This document shows, piece by piece, positions 15,032 to 23,108 of a stretch of DNA of 64,000 bases; the stretch's first letter is position 1; every line of letters begins with the position of its first letter. The stretch lies in NCBI RefSeq assembly GCF_000373105.1, contig NZ_KB890447.1:59287-123286 (forward strand). Direction: 5' to 3'. Position numbers and translations under genes: made by a program. The stretch is from Neolewinella persica DSM 23188. Lineage in GTDB: Bacteria; Bacteroidota; Bacteroidia; Chitinophagales; Saprospiraceae. Below the pieces are notes generated by a model, which saw nothing but the letters and a program-made list of their open reading frames with translations, ran no database searches and was not told the origin of the DNA.

Positions 15032-16468
15032 TTATTTTACAATTACTCTGCGAACCAGAGAGGTCCCGTTTTCAAGGCCGATACGCAGCACATGAAGCCC
15101 GCTGGATACGTGGTTGGGCAGCCGTAGGGTACCGTTGGTGGTCGTTGTTCCGCCAATAACCTGCCGGCCCGTGGGGTCATAAAGGTGGTAAGGTAAAGCG
15201 GCATTGCCGAGTCCGCTGAGCCGGAGTTCACTTCCCTTAAGCACCGGATTTGGCGCAAGCGTAACGTCTGGCCGGGCAACAGGAACACCCAGGCTAAGCG
15301 GTATTCTTTCGGCGTACTGCTCCCAGAATTCCAGGGTCCGGACGAGGGCAGGGACAACGCAGCCACCGTGCGTCCGGGCACCGCCGGTTTCGAGCACCAC
15401 ACTGGTGGAACCGTTGGCCCGCATGACGGAGTCGGCGATGATGGCGTTGCGGAAGGGCACTTGCTCATCCTGGGTGCAATAGTAGATCAGGGTAGGGGCC
15501 GTCGGTGCCCAATCGTAGGTGTCGTTGTCAGCCAGGGCAATGTTGATTGGAGCAGTAGGATCTCCGCTGGCCAGGGTCTGACGAACGGAATCCTGCAAAA
15601 TATCGGCGAGCAGCGCATTATTATCCATCAGCATCTGGGTCAACTGCGTGTTGAAATCATCCAGAGAAAGTTCTTCGCTGGCAAAAGCCTCCACCAGCGG
15701 GAGGTACGGTGGAACGAAGGCCTGGGCAAGACTATCAAACAAACCATAGACGCTGTTGTAGCTCACGTAGGTATAGGCAATGTAGCCAGGCAGGGTCGCC
15801 AATCCTTCTGAAAACAGCGTGCCAGCCATCACCTCAGAAATACTGTACGGGCCGGAAAGGTGGCTGGCGGCGGTTACCTCCAATCCGTCGTCTCCGGGAT
15901 TCGTCTGGATGTCCCGGTGCAGCGCCTGAGTAGCGTGCCCACCCTGACTATAGCCGGTAAGGAAGAGTTGGTCGTTAAATAAGACATTTTCTTCCTCCAG
16001 CCATTTTCTGACGGCAATGACCAGGTCCCGGCCCGCACTGGCCTCGCTGGCCGCATGCACGTAGGGGTGGATGCCGTCGCTGTCTCCCAGGCCGATGTAA
16101 TCCGGAGCTACGGTAATGTAGCCAGTGGCAGCGATGGCGTGCGACAACAATCGTTCTCCGGTAGTTGGATTACTGGGGACGGCATTTCGTTCCCCTACCG
16201 TACCGTGGTTGTAAACGGCCATCGGGACCTCAACGTCACCAATCAGCGGTATACAAAGTAAGCCGCTGGCGGTATCAGGCTGGCCCAGCGCATCAATGGT
16301 GGAATAGGTGATCTTATAATTGGCCACGTCATATTCTACCCGTACGGGTAATACGATATTGAGAACGGAAGCCAGAGTGGTGCCCTGTTGTTCGGAGGTG
16401 ATAACTTCCTGGGCAGATGCAGAGAAAGTGGTGAAGGTGGCTAGGAGAAAGAGTAGGAGTTTTTGCAT
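15032..16468 (-). CDS. Secreted lipase-like alpha/beta hydrolase with T9SS sorting domain
   Basis: A 478-residue exported hydrolase. The signal peptide is MQKLLLFLLATFTTFSASA; the ATG at 16468 is preferred to the TTG three codons upstream. The alpha/beta-hydrolase core shows the nucleophile elbow GYSQGGHA near residue 176, VAPDYIGLGDSDG before it, and a late HGGC that probably holds the catalytic histidine, as in secretory lipases. The last 75 residues (LAPNPVLKGSELRLSG to the VRRVIVK end) form a type-A type IX secretion sorting domain, so the enzyme is probably released or attached outside the outer membrane. Confidence 0.85.
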   Translation of the reverse strand: MQKLLLFLLATFTTFSASAQEVITSEQQGTTLASVLNIVLPVRVEYDVANYKITYSTIDALGQPDTASGLLCIPLIGDVEVPMAVYNHGTVGERNAVPSNPTTGERLLSHAIAATGYITVAPDYIGLGDSDGIHPYVHAASEASAGRDLVIAVRKWLEEENVLFNDQLFLTGYSQGGHATQALHRDIQTNPGDDGLEVTAASHLSGPYSISEVMAGTLFSEGLATLPGYIAYTYVSYNSVYGLFDSLAQAFVPPYLPLVEAFASEELSLDDFNTQLTQMLMDNNALLADILQDSVRQTLASGDPTAPINIALADNDTYDWAPTAPTLIYYCTQDEQVPFRNAIIADSVMRANGSTSVVLETGGARTHGGCVVPALVRTLEFWEQYAERIPLSLGVPVARPDVTLAPNPVLKGSELRLSGLGNAALPYHLYDPTGRQVIGGTTTTNGTLRLPNHVSSGLHVLRIGLENGTSLVRRVIVK

Positions 16469-16576
16469 GATTTTCAAGTTACAGGTTACTAGTTACATGT
16501 TGCAGGTTTTGCGCCGAAGTTAACAGTAACAATGAGTATGTCTTAGTATAGTTTCGAAAATCAAGCGGAGGTCACC

Positions 16577-16632
16577 TGCAACCTGCAACCTGCAACCTGC
16601 AACCTGCAACTTGCAACCTGCAACTTGCAACC
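16577..16632. repeat. TGCAACC tandem repeat, eight units
   Basis: Eight 7-nt units of TGCAACC (two changed to TGCAACT) lie between the lipase-like and protease genes, upstream of the former. This is the third locus with this unit. A possible inverted partner, ATGTTGCAGG, is at 16497-16506. Confidence 0.8.
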
Positions 16633-16635
16633 CGA

Positions 16636-17691
16636 CTACAACCACCGCGCCCCAAATTTCTGCACCAGCTCATCATCATAATGGTCGGCTTTAGCGAAGA
16701 GGTGCTCGAAGCGGGGTAGGGCGGTCTCGACCGTAAGGTACCGGTCATAGATCAGCAGGGAGAGGACGATGTCTCGACCAAAGGTGCTGAAGGTAAGTTG
16801 GCGAAGTTTACAGTTTTCCCGAAGGAGGAAGGCAAAGAGTTCTGCATCGGGAAGTTCGGGGAGGGAACAGAGGTAGGCGTCTCCGGTGACCAGCCCGCTG
16901 TCTTCGTGGTAAGCGAGTTGGATCAGGGCGCTGCCCTGGCGGATGCTCCAAAGGTTGGGGCCCCGGCGCGCCAGCCGGGGATCATGGCCGGCCGTTCGGA
17001 TAATGTCTTCGACGGTGGCGGAGACACCGGTGGGGGCGTAATCCTCCATCATGTTGGGCAACACAATTTCAGCGCCGCAATTGGGGCAATGCCCTTTGGG
17101 GTTGAGGATGATCTCGAAGATTACTTTCTGGCAGTTGAAGCAACGGGCCGCAGCGCGTCCTTTACCTTCGTGGAACCGGTCGAGGCATTCCTGTAGCCGG
17201 GAGCCGGGCAGGCTGAGCGCCCGCCCTTTGCCTTCCTGAATGTCGTACATATTGATGCCCGCCAGCTCCCCTGCCGGGGTAAACAAGGGGCCACCACTGT
17301 GTGCCGCCTCCTGCAAGGCATCGTGCATGATGAAATCGATCCCATGATGTTGGTAACCTAATTCGAGTACTTGGCCTTTACTGATCCGCAACGGATGGCC
17401 GAAATGCTGACCGACGGCAATTATGTCGGCACCAATGGCCGGGGCTTCCGTACATATTTTGAGCGGTGGCAAATCAAAAGGTGTTTCCGGCTTCAGGAAA
17501 GCCAAATCGTAGTAAGCGTCCAGGTAGACAACGTGGGCGAGTTGCTCCGGCTCTTTTTCGCTTCCGACCACTACGGTGGCATTGTCGCGGACCACATGCT
17601 CGTTTGTAATCAGCAAATCGACCGCCGGCAGGTACACACCAGTACCAGTGCTAAAGGGAGTGGCAACCTGGAAAACGTAGGAGGAAAGCAT
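16636..17691 (-). CDS. Trypsin-like serine protease with zinc ribbon
   Basis: A 351-residue protein with a chymotrypsin-fold protease domain: H32 in TNEHVV, D62 in YYDLAFL and S132 in AAHSGGPLF, the last being a variant of the usual GNSGGP. No signal peptide is seen, so it may be cytoplasmic. A four-cysteine zinc ribbon follows (C184xxC187, C202xxC205), then a C-terminal alpha/beta domain of about 120 residues resembling YbjN/type III chaperone-like folds. No PDZ domain is present, unlike HtrA/DegP. Substrates are unknown. Confidence 0.78.
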   Translation of the reverse strand: MLSSYVFQVATPFSTGTGVYLPAVDLLITNEHVVRDNATVVVGSEKEPEQLAHVVYLDAYYDLAFLKPETPFDLPPLKICTEAPAIGADIIAVGQHFGHPLRISKGQVLELGYQHHGIDFIMHDALQEAAHSGGPLFTPAGELAGINMYDIQEGKGRALSLPGSRLQECLDRFHEGKGRAAARCFNCQKVIFEIILNPKGHCPNCGAEIVLPNMMEDYAPTGVSATVEDIIRTAGHDPRLARRGPNLWSIRQGSALIQLAYHEDSGLVTGDAYLCSLPELPDAELFAFLLRENCKLRQLTFSTFGRDIVLSLLIYDRYLTVETALPRFEHLFAKADHYDDELVQKFGARWL

Positions 17692-17880
17692 GGGTTAAGG
17701 GTTGCAGTTGTTGCAGCTTGCAAGGGGGTGCAGATATTGCAGGAAGTGCAAGATCGGAAAATTGTTGGGAATGCAGATGGGTTCTGCGGACATCCCTCCG
17801 CTTTAGGCAGATTAGCAGGCGGAATAAATTCCGCGGAACCAACGTCTCGGTCCGGTTTGTGTCAAATTGCACTTCGGGCT

Positions 17881-17940
17881 TTGTTCCCCGGCACTTCTGC
17901 CGGTCCGCTATTGCCAACCGGCAGAAGTGCCGGGGAACAA
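17881..17940. repeat. 23-bp perfect inverted repeat
   Basis: 17881-17903 and 17918-17940 are exact reverse complements (ends TTGTTCCCCGG and CCGGGGAACAA) with a 14-nt loop. It sits in the 454-nt gene-free stretch between the divergent protease and MutS-like genes. Degenerate TTGCAG repeats fill 17700-17745. No other gene is supportable in 17692-18145. Confidence 0.85.
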
Positions 17941-18039
17941 GGCCCACCAAGCCGAGAGGGGGCGGAGATGCCAACCTTTTTGCACGATTTGTTAAACACA
18001 CTTTGGCCAGTTCTCTCTCGTCTTCGCCTTCAAAATGCC

Positions 18040-18047
18040 TACTTTTG
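18040..18047 (+). promoter_or_regulatory. Candidate -7 box of the MutS-family gene
   Basis: TACTTTTG matches TAnnTTTG and lies about 100 nt upstream of the ATG at 18146. It falls inside the open frame that continues upstream of that ATG, which supports the later start. No clean TTG is at -33. Confidence 0.45.
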
Positions 18048-18145
18048 CGATCCAATTATGGAGCTGCTTTTTGGTGGTGCCCTTAGTGGCATTCCTACAA
18101 GCCCAGCAACCGGAGCGAAGCGACCCTGCAACAACTGCTACCTGT

Positions 18146-19963
18146 ATGTATACCCCAAGTGAATACTACGAAAATATTGCCGCCGAAAACACTTTGCTGG
18201 CCACGACATTGCAAAGTAGGTACGACCGTCTGGCCATGGCTCGTCTGGTCATTTTTCTGGCCTGGATCGCGGCCATGATCGTCCTGATCGGCACCAATGG
18301 TTTGTGGGCCCTGGTTTTTTTTATCATCTCCGTTCCCCTGCTGGCCTGGGGCGTGCGCAAACACTTGAGGATTAAACGAGCAGCCGCTAAAGCCCGGGTA
18401 ATGGGCGCCCTGGCGCAGGGCGAACTATTGGCCCTGGAACATAATTTCAGCCAATTTGACGACGGGCAAAACTACCTGGACCAGGCACATCAGTACGCGC
18501 TGGACCTCGACATCTTTGGTCCGAAGAGCATTTTTCAACTGATTAACCGGACAGTGACCGCACCGGGCAGCTTGCGGCTGGCCGAAGCCTTACGGGGGCG
18601 GCATGAGGAAGCAACGGCGGCGCGGACGCGGGTACAGGGAAAGGTTTTAGCAGCTATGCCCGACTGGTGCCTGCATTTTCGTACCATTGGTGATGATCTG
18701 GACGATGACATCCGGTACTTTGATCGCTTGCTGGGTTGGTTAGACCGGCCCAACGTAGTTGGCGGGGGTATCCACACCCTGCTTCTCTTCGTCACCCCAC
18801 TGCTAACCATCGCCTCGCTGGCCTTCATGTTCCTGGTCAGCCCCTGGCAACTGGGCGTACTCGGTCTGTTGCCTGCCGCCTGGATGCTGCGAAAATACCG
18901 CGCCACCATCGAACAGGAGCACACCCAGACGGCCGAAATGGGCGACATGCTGTCTACCTACGCAGCCCTGTTGGAGCACATCCGGACTTTGCCGGAGGCT
19001 TCCTCCGACGCGGAAAAAGTATTTGCTGAAGCCGCTCGCTTAGGCGATGATTCCATCGTCGCACTCCGCAGACTAAGCTACCTCATCAGCCAGCTTGACG
19101 TCCGCTACAATCCGTTCGTGATCATCCTGGAAATCGGAGGGTTATGGAGCCTCCACTGGCTTCGTAAACTCGATCAGTGGCGGGAGGAACACCGCGCTGA
19201 GTTACCGGCATGGTTGGCCGTACTTGCCGAAACCGACACGCTGGTCAGCTGGGCTACTCTCCGCTACAATAACCCGGACTGGACAGACCCGGAGTTTACC
19301 GACCAGCCCATCGTAGAGGCCACCGGCCTCGGGCATCCGCTGCTGCCGGCCACCGGCCGGGTAACCAACGGTTTCAGCCTGGGAACCAACGGCCATATCC
19401 ACCTCATCACCGGCTCTAATATGGCCGGTAAATCCACCTGGCTCCGGACCGTAGGCGTCAACCTGGTCCTGGCCAATGCCGGCTCCTCCGTCTGTGCACA
19501 GCACCTGCGTCTGCGCCCAAATCTGGAAGTATGGACCAGTATGCGTACGCAGGACGACCTCAGTGAAAGCACCTCCTCTTTCTATGCGGAACTGAAGCGC
19601 CTTAAAGCCATCATTGAAGCCGTTAGCGATGCGGACCAGCAGGTGTTCTTTCTCCTCGATGAGATCCTGAAAGGAACCAACTCCAGGGATCGGCACACGG
19701 GCTCCCGGGCGCTCATTCGTCAGCTCATCCGTGAGCGGGGTGCTGGCATCATCGCTACCCACGACCTTGAACTCGCGGCCCTGGAGTCAGAACCCGGCTC
19801 CCACGTCGAAAACTACGCCATGGAAGTACAGACCGACGGCGACAAGCTGACCTTCGATTACAAACTCCACCCCGGCGTTTGCCAATCGTTCAACGCTACA
19901 GCATTGATGGCCCGGATGGGGATTGATATTCCGCCGGAAGAGATTCGGCTGCGGCACGATTAA
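18146..19963 (+). CDS. MutS-family ATPase with membrane helices
   Basis: A 605-residue relative of MutS. The N-terminal third carries two hydrophobic hairpins (about residues 33-70 and 210-250), so it is probably membrane-anchored. The MutS core/clamp region and the C-terminal ATPase domain follow: Walker A GSNMAGKST at about 423-431, DDLSESTSSFYAEL, Walker B FLLDEILKGTNS, and ATHDLELAALE. It lacks the mismatch-recognition and connector domains of true MutS, so a role in standard mismatch repair is unlikely. Such proteins are common in Bacteroidota and their function is unknown. The 17-mer-like GCACCTGCGTCTGCGCC at 19501 is in another reading phase and may be chance. Confidence 0.8.
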   Translation: MYTPSEYYENIAAENTLLATTLQSRYDRLAMARLVIFLAWIAAMIVLIGTNGLWALVFFIISVPLLAWGVRKHLRIKRAAAKARVMGALAQGELLALEHNFSQFDDGQNYLDQAHQYALDLDIFGPKSIFQLINRTVTAPGSLRLAEALRGRHEEATAARTRVQGKVLAAMPDWCLHFRTIGDDLDDDIRYFDRLLGWLDRPNVVGGGIHTLLLFVTPLLTIASLAFMFLVSPWQLGVLGLLPAAWMLRKYRATIEQEHTQTAEMGDMLSTYAALLEHIRTLPEASSDAEKVFAEAARLGDDSIVALRRLSYLISQLDVRYNPFVIILEIGGLWSLHWLRKLDQWREEHRAELPAWLAVLAETDTLVSWATLRYNNPDWTDPEFTDQPIVEATGLGHPLLPATGRVTNGFSLGTNGHIHLITGSNMAGKSTWLRTVGVNLVLANAGSSVCAQHLRLRPNLEVWTSMRTQDDLSESTSSFYAELKRLKAIIEAVSDADQQVFFLLDEILKGTNSRDRHTGSRALIRQLIRERGAGIIATHDLELAALESEPGSHVENYAMEVQTDGDKLTFDYKLHPGVCQSFNATALMARMGIDIPPEEIRLRHD

Positions 19964-20004
19964 GCCAGTCGCTTCGCTCCTTGTTGCAGAGCGCCTTCGG
20001 CGCG

Positions 20005-20181
20005 TTGCAGGTTGCAGCTACCGCACGAGGCAGCTCGCTCCGCTCGTTTTTAATGCTTTTTTTAAAAAAAGCTGGAAAAACTTGGATGAATTGCCTGTGG
20101 CATTTTTTTTCTGCAACCTGCAACCTGCAACCTGCAACCTGCAACCTGCAACCTGCAACCTGCAACCTGCAACCTGCAACC
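20005..20181. repeat. Modular hairpin repeat, TGCAACC type, copy 2
   Basis: The core at 20005-20048 matches copy 1 (7777-7820) at about 38 of 44 positions. The next conserved block GAATTGCCTGTGGCATTTTT is followed by exactly ten TGCAACC units (20112-20181). A left extension GAGCGCCTTCGGCGCGTTG (19988-20006) resembles bases near 7560. It occupies most of the 347-nt space between the MutS-like gene and galE. Confidence 0.85.
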
Positions 20182-20310
20182 TGCAGAGAAGACACCAGAA
20201 TTACGGCTTATTGTGATCGTAAAGGCAGACTTAAGTGAATAGCTAACTGTATTTTCGCATTTCTCCTTGATCCGGAGTTGCCACTTTGGGAACTCCCGCA
20301 ACTCCTGCCC

Positions 20311-21321
20311 ATGAAAATTCTGGTCACCGGCGGCGCCGGTTATATCGGTTCCCATACAATTGTCGACTTACTTGAAAACGGCTACGAGGTTGTTAGCGCA
20401 GACAATTTTCACAACGCACGTCCAACGGTGTTCGATGGCATTGAGGTAATCACCGGCGTTCGGGTGAAGAACTACAACGTTGACCTGGCGGACCGCACGG
20501 CGACGCTGGCGATGTTCGAGAAGGAGAAATTTGATGGCGCGATCCACTTTGCCGCCTACAAACTGGTTGGCGAGAGCGTGGACATGCCCCTGGCCTACTA
20601 CCGCAACAACGTCAACAGCCTGGTGAACGTGATGGAAGGCCTGCACCAACAGGGGAGCAGCAACCTGGTCTTTTCGAGTTCCTGCTCCGTCTACGGCAAC
20701 GCCGACGAATTGCCGGTGACCGAGGCAACACCCCGTAAGCAGGCCGAAAGCCCCTACGCATTGACCAAACAGGTGGGCGAGGACATGATCGTCGATTTCT
20801 GCAAAACAACACCGGAATTTAAGGCCGTATTACTTCGGTACTTTAACCCGGCTGGCGCACACCACAGTGGAAAAATTGGTGAAGACCCAAGTAATCCGGC
20901 TACCAGCCTGGTGCCAGTGATTACGCAAACGGCCGCAGGTAAGCGCCCCATGATGAAGGTATTCGGAACGGACTATGACACCCGGGACGGAAGTTGTGTC
21001 CGGGATTACATCCACGTCGAAGACCTGGCCCACGCCCATACCTTGGCAATCCGGTACTTGTTGGATGGAAAAGCCTCAGATAATCCCGCGCTGTTTAACC
21101 TCGGGATCGGAGAAGGACTTACCGTACTGGAAGCCATCAATGCTTTCGAAAAGGTTAGCGGGGTAAAGCTGAACTACGAACTTGGCCCACCCAGAGCGGG
21201 CGACGTGATCGCTGTTTATGCTGATCGATCCAAAGCAACCAGGGAATTGGGATGGGAACCCACCCGGGGAGTGGAAGAGATTATGGACTCGGCCTGGAAA
21301 TGGCAGCAGACTTTGGCTTAA
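20311..21321 (+). CDS. galE: UDP-glucose 4-epimerase
   Basis: NAD-dependent short-chain dehydrogenase-type epimerase of 336 residues that interconverts UDP-glucose and UDP-galactose for exopolysaccharide and glycan synthesis. The NAD-binding motif is VTGGAGYIGSH at the N-terminus, SSSCSVYGN provides the catalytic serine/threonine, and Y149xxxK (YALTK) completes the active site. LRYFNPAGAHHSG and GVEEIMDSAWKW are typical of GalE. The ATG at 20311 is preferred; the longer frame adds an unrelated 11 residues. Confidence 0.93.
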   Translation: MKILVTGGAGYIGSHTIVDLLENGYEVVSADNFHNARPTVFDGIEVITGVRVKNYNVDLADRTATLAMFEKEKFDGAIHFAAYKLVGESVDMPLAYYRNNVNSLVNVMEGLHQQGSSNLVFSSSCSVYGNADELPVTEATPRKQAESPYALTKQVGEDMIVDFCKTTPEFKAVLLRYFNPAGAHHSGKIGEDPSNPATSLVPVITQTAAGKRPMMKVFGTDYDTRDGSCVRDYIHVEDLAHAHTLAIRYLLDGKASDNPALFNLGIGEGLTVLEAINAFEKVSGVKLNYELGPPRAGDVIAVYADRSKATRELGWEPTRGVEEIMDSAWKWQQTLA

Positions 21322-21341
21322 AGCTGCGGAACAATAAATTA

Positions 21342-21371
21342 AGGAGAGTAATCTGTTAATCTCCTGTTTTT
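21342..21371 (+). terminator. Terminator of galE
   Basis: AGGAGA and TCTCCT with an inner TAA/TTA pairing form a hairpin followed by GTTTTTCG, 20 nt after the galE stop. It lies against the 3' end of the convergent gene, which it may serve as well. Confidence 0.65.
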
Positions 21372-21375
21372 CGTC

Positions 21376-22335
21376 CTATTGAATTGTAGCCGAACTGATG
21401 GATGCAAAAACTCTAGGCCCTTCCTTTTTAATCTCTATTTTGAGCGTGTTGTCAGCCTGAATAAGCCAATTAGAGTCATATTGTTCAGCCGAAAATGGCC
21501 GACTCCGCTTAATGTAGCCATCTAAATCGTAAATTACCCGTAACAATAGGAACAAGTCATTGATGGAGAGGTTTTTTCCGGAAATGCTTATCACTTGTCC
21601 GATGCGCTCAAACTTAAGGTCATATTGCTTGACAAAAGCGGCGTTGCCTTTTAATAAATCCCAGTATTGTGTTAGGTTTTTGGCCGACCGGTATACGGGC
21701 AAAGGGCTGGTAAGCCCGGAGAAGACATAGCCGTCAATTGTGTCCCGTTCTATTCGTGTCATGTATCCTTCCAGTTCAATATTGTCATTGAGTATACCAA
21801 AGCTAGAGTAGAAAGTGTCTATTTGAGGAACCTTCTTAACGATGGTGCCTAGTGATAGGTACGAAATAGGACTTGCCGTGCGAAGGTTTGCACCATCCCT
21901 AACATTTAGGCCGGTAGCTGACCAGACAAAAATGGTGTCCTTATAGCTTAATTTACGGCTAGAGGTAATGGTGTCTACCTTTCGCTCAATAGCCTGTACT
22001 CTTTGTAATAAGTCAACCTTTGCTTCAGCAGAAATTTCAGGGGAAATCATGCTGGTATCTATAATTATATTAGAAAGGACATCACTTGTCTCTTCAAGAA
22101 GTTTTTCTGTCTTGGCTTGGTCTTTTTGAATCTGCTTGTTCTTCTCAATAAGTAATTCCTGCTCTAAGGTTTGCTGCTTTTTAAACATGAAAACAAAAAC
22201 AAGGACTAACGCAAGGGCAAGAATAATTATGCTAATGATCAGTACATTCTGAACGAATTGCTTCTTTCCTCGCCTTTCAAGGGAGTTAATGGTCTTATAA
22301 AGTAATTCGTCTTCGTCGCCTTTATTATCATTCAT
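21376..22335 (-). CDS. Membrane protein with coiled coil and SH3b-like domain
   Basis: A 319-residue protein of unrecognised family. It has a short charged N-terminus, one TM helix at about residues 24-50 (VLIISIIILALALVLVFVFM), a coiled coil at about 52-145 rich in Glu/Lys/Gln, and then a segment with the bacterial SH3 type-3 pattern (GLNVRDGANLRTASPISYLS) at about 165-195, as in cell-wall or ligand-binding SH3b domains. The C-terminal 110 residues are not recognised. It is translationally coupled (ATGA) to the upstream EAD11-like gene, so the two probably act together at the membrane. Confidence 0.65.
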   Translation of the reverse strand: MNDNKGDEDELLYKTINSLERRGKKQFVQNVLIISIIILALALVLVFVFMFKKQQTLEQELLIEKNKQIQKDQAKTEKLLEETSDVLSNIIIDTSMISPEISAEAKVDLLQRVQAIERKVDTITSSRKLSYKDTIFVWSATGLNVRDGANLRTASPISYLSLGTIVKKVPQIDTFYSSFGILNDNIELEGYMTRIERDTIDGYVFSGLTSPLPVYRSAKNLTQYWDLLKGNAAFVKQYDLKFERIGQVISISGKNLSINDLFLLLRVIYDLDGYIKRSRPFSAEQYDSNWLIQADNTLKIEIKKEGPRVFASISSATIQ

Positions 22336-23003
22336 ATGCCCGCGATTCTGCTTTCCTGCATTTTGTTGACTAAAGTTTTGATTCGCTTAATATCCTCAAA
22401 ATAGGCGCCGGATTGAAGCGTGCTGTCAGTTAACATCATCTCAATTCGCTGTCGGTACCTCTTACATAGCTTAACGATGTCAAGTTTTTGATTGACATCT
22501 TTAACCGGGATGGCACCCAATATGGCTGGCATCAGTGAAATGATCGATACGATCATACGGATTAGAATATCGGAGTTGTTAAGCACAAAGAAAATCACGG
22601 TAAATAACGCGACACTTAGCAAAAGAAGGACTACGGAGAAAATGATTGAACGACTAATATTATCCGTATTGACTTGTATGATACTGTCAAGGTTCCATAC
22701 CAGAACCCTAAGGTTCGAATTTTCAAGATCTTGCTTCTCGCTGTCTGTTTTGCTGTGATCGTTTCTGGTGTCAATTCGGCCACTGATCTCCAAAATGGCG
22801 GCATTGATGCGGTTCAGTTCCGTAGGCTCTACCTTGAGTCCTCGTAATTGATCACGGACAAAATAACCCATCTGGCTTTTCAGGAGGACAACCTCTTCAC
22901 AATAATTAGGAGATTGTTCCAGAACATACGCATCCAGCAGGTCCAAGGCCTCTTCGGTCTTACCCTCGATAATCAGGTTTTGTATTTTACCGTTCTGGGT
23001 CAT
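22332..23003 (-). CDS. Effector-associated domain 11-like membrane protein
   Basis: A 223-residue protein. Residues 1-75 fit the pattern of effector-associated domain 11: IEGKTEEALDLLDAYV, then a helix VVLLKSQMGYFVRD and ELNRINAAILEISGRI. Two TM helices follow at about 115-138 and 147-168, then a helical cytosolic tail. EADs act as small adaptor domains that recruit caspase, NACHT or similar effectors in bacterial conflict systems. Here the domain is fused to membrane helices, and the coupled downstream gene encodes an SH3b-like membrane protein. No nuclease, protease or NTPase is adjacent. Confidence 0.6.
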   Translation of the reverse strand: MTQNGKIQNLIIEGKTEEALDLLDAYVLEQSPNYCEEVVLLKSQMGYFVRDQLRGLKVEPTELNRINAAILEISGRIDTRNDHSKTDSEKQDLENSNLRVLVWNLDSIIQVNTDNISRSIIFSVVLLLLSVALFTVIFFVLNNSDILIRMIVSIISLMPAILGAIPVKDVNQKLDIVKLCKRYRQRIEMMLTDSTLQSGAYFEDIKRIKTLVNKMQESRIAGI

Positions 23004-23108
23004 AGTTCAATACTTGTAAATATAGTGTTTTGTCGTCTATTTTAGAGATTGATGCATGTCTCGTTAAGGAATCAGGTAGATTTACTTAGAAAATATCGAA
23101 AATAACTT

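Noticed and set aside
17371..18162. 263-codon plus-strand frame across the protease gene and its upstream region
   Set aside because: The first half is antisense to the protease and the rest runs through repeats and a 23-bp hairpin; no domain is visible.
19501..19517. Possible 17-mer copy in the MutS-like gene (GCACCTGCGTCTGCGCC)
   Set aside because: It has one mismatch but a different codon phase, and codes family-typical residues (QHLRLRPN); left out of the count.
18146..19963. Annotation as canonical mutS
   Set aside because: The mismatch-recognition and connector domains are missing and membrane helices are present, so only MutS-family is supported.
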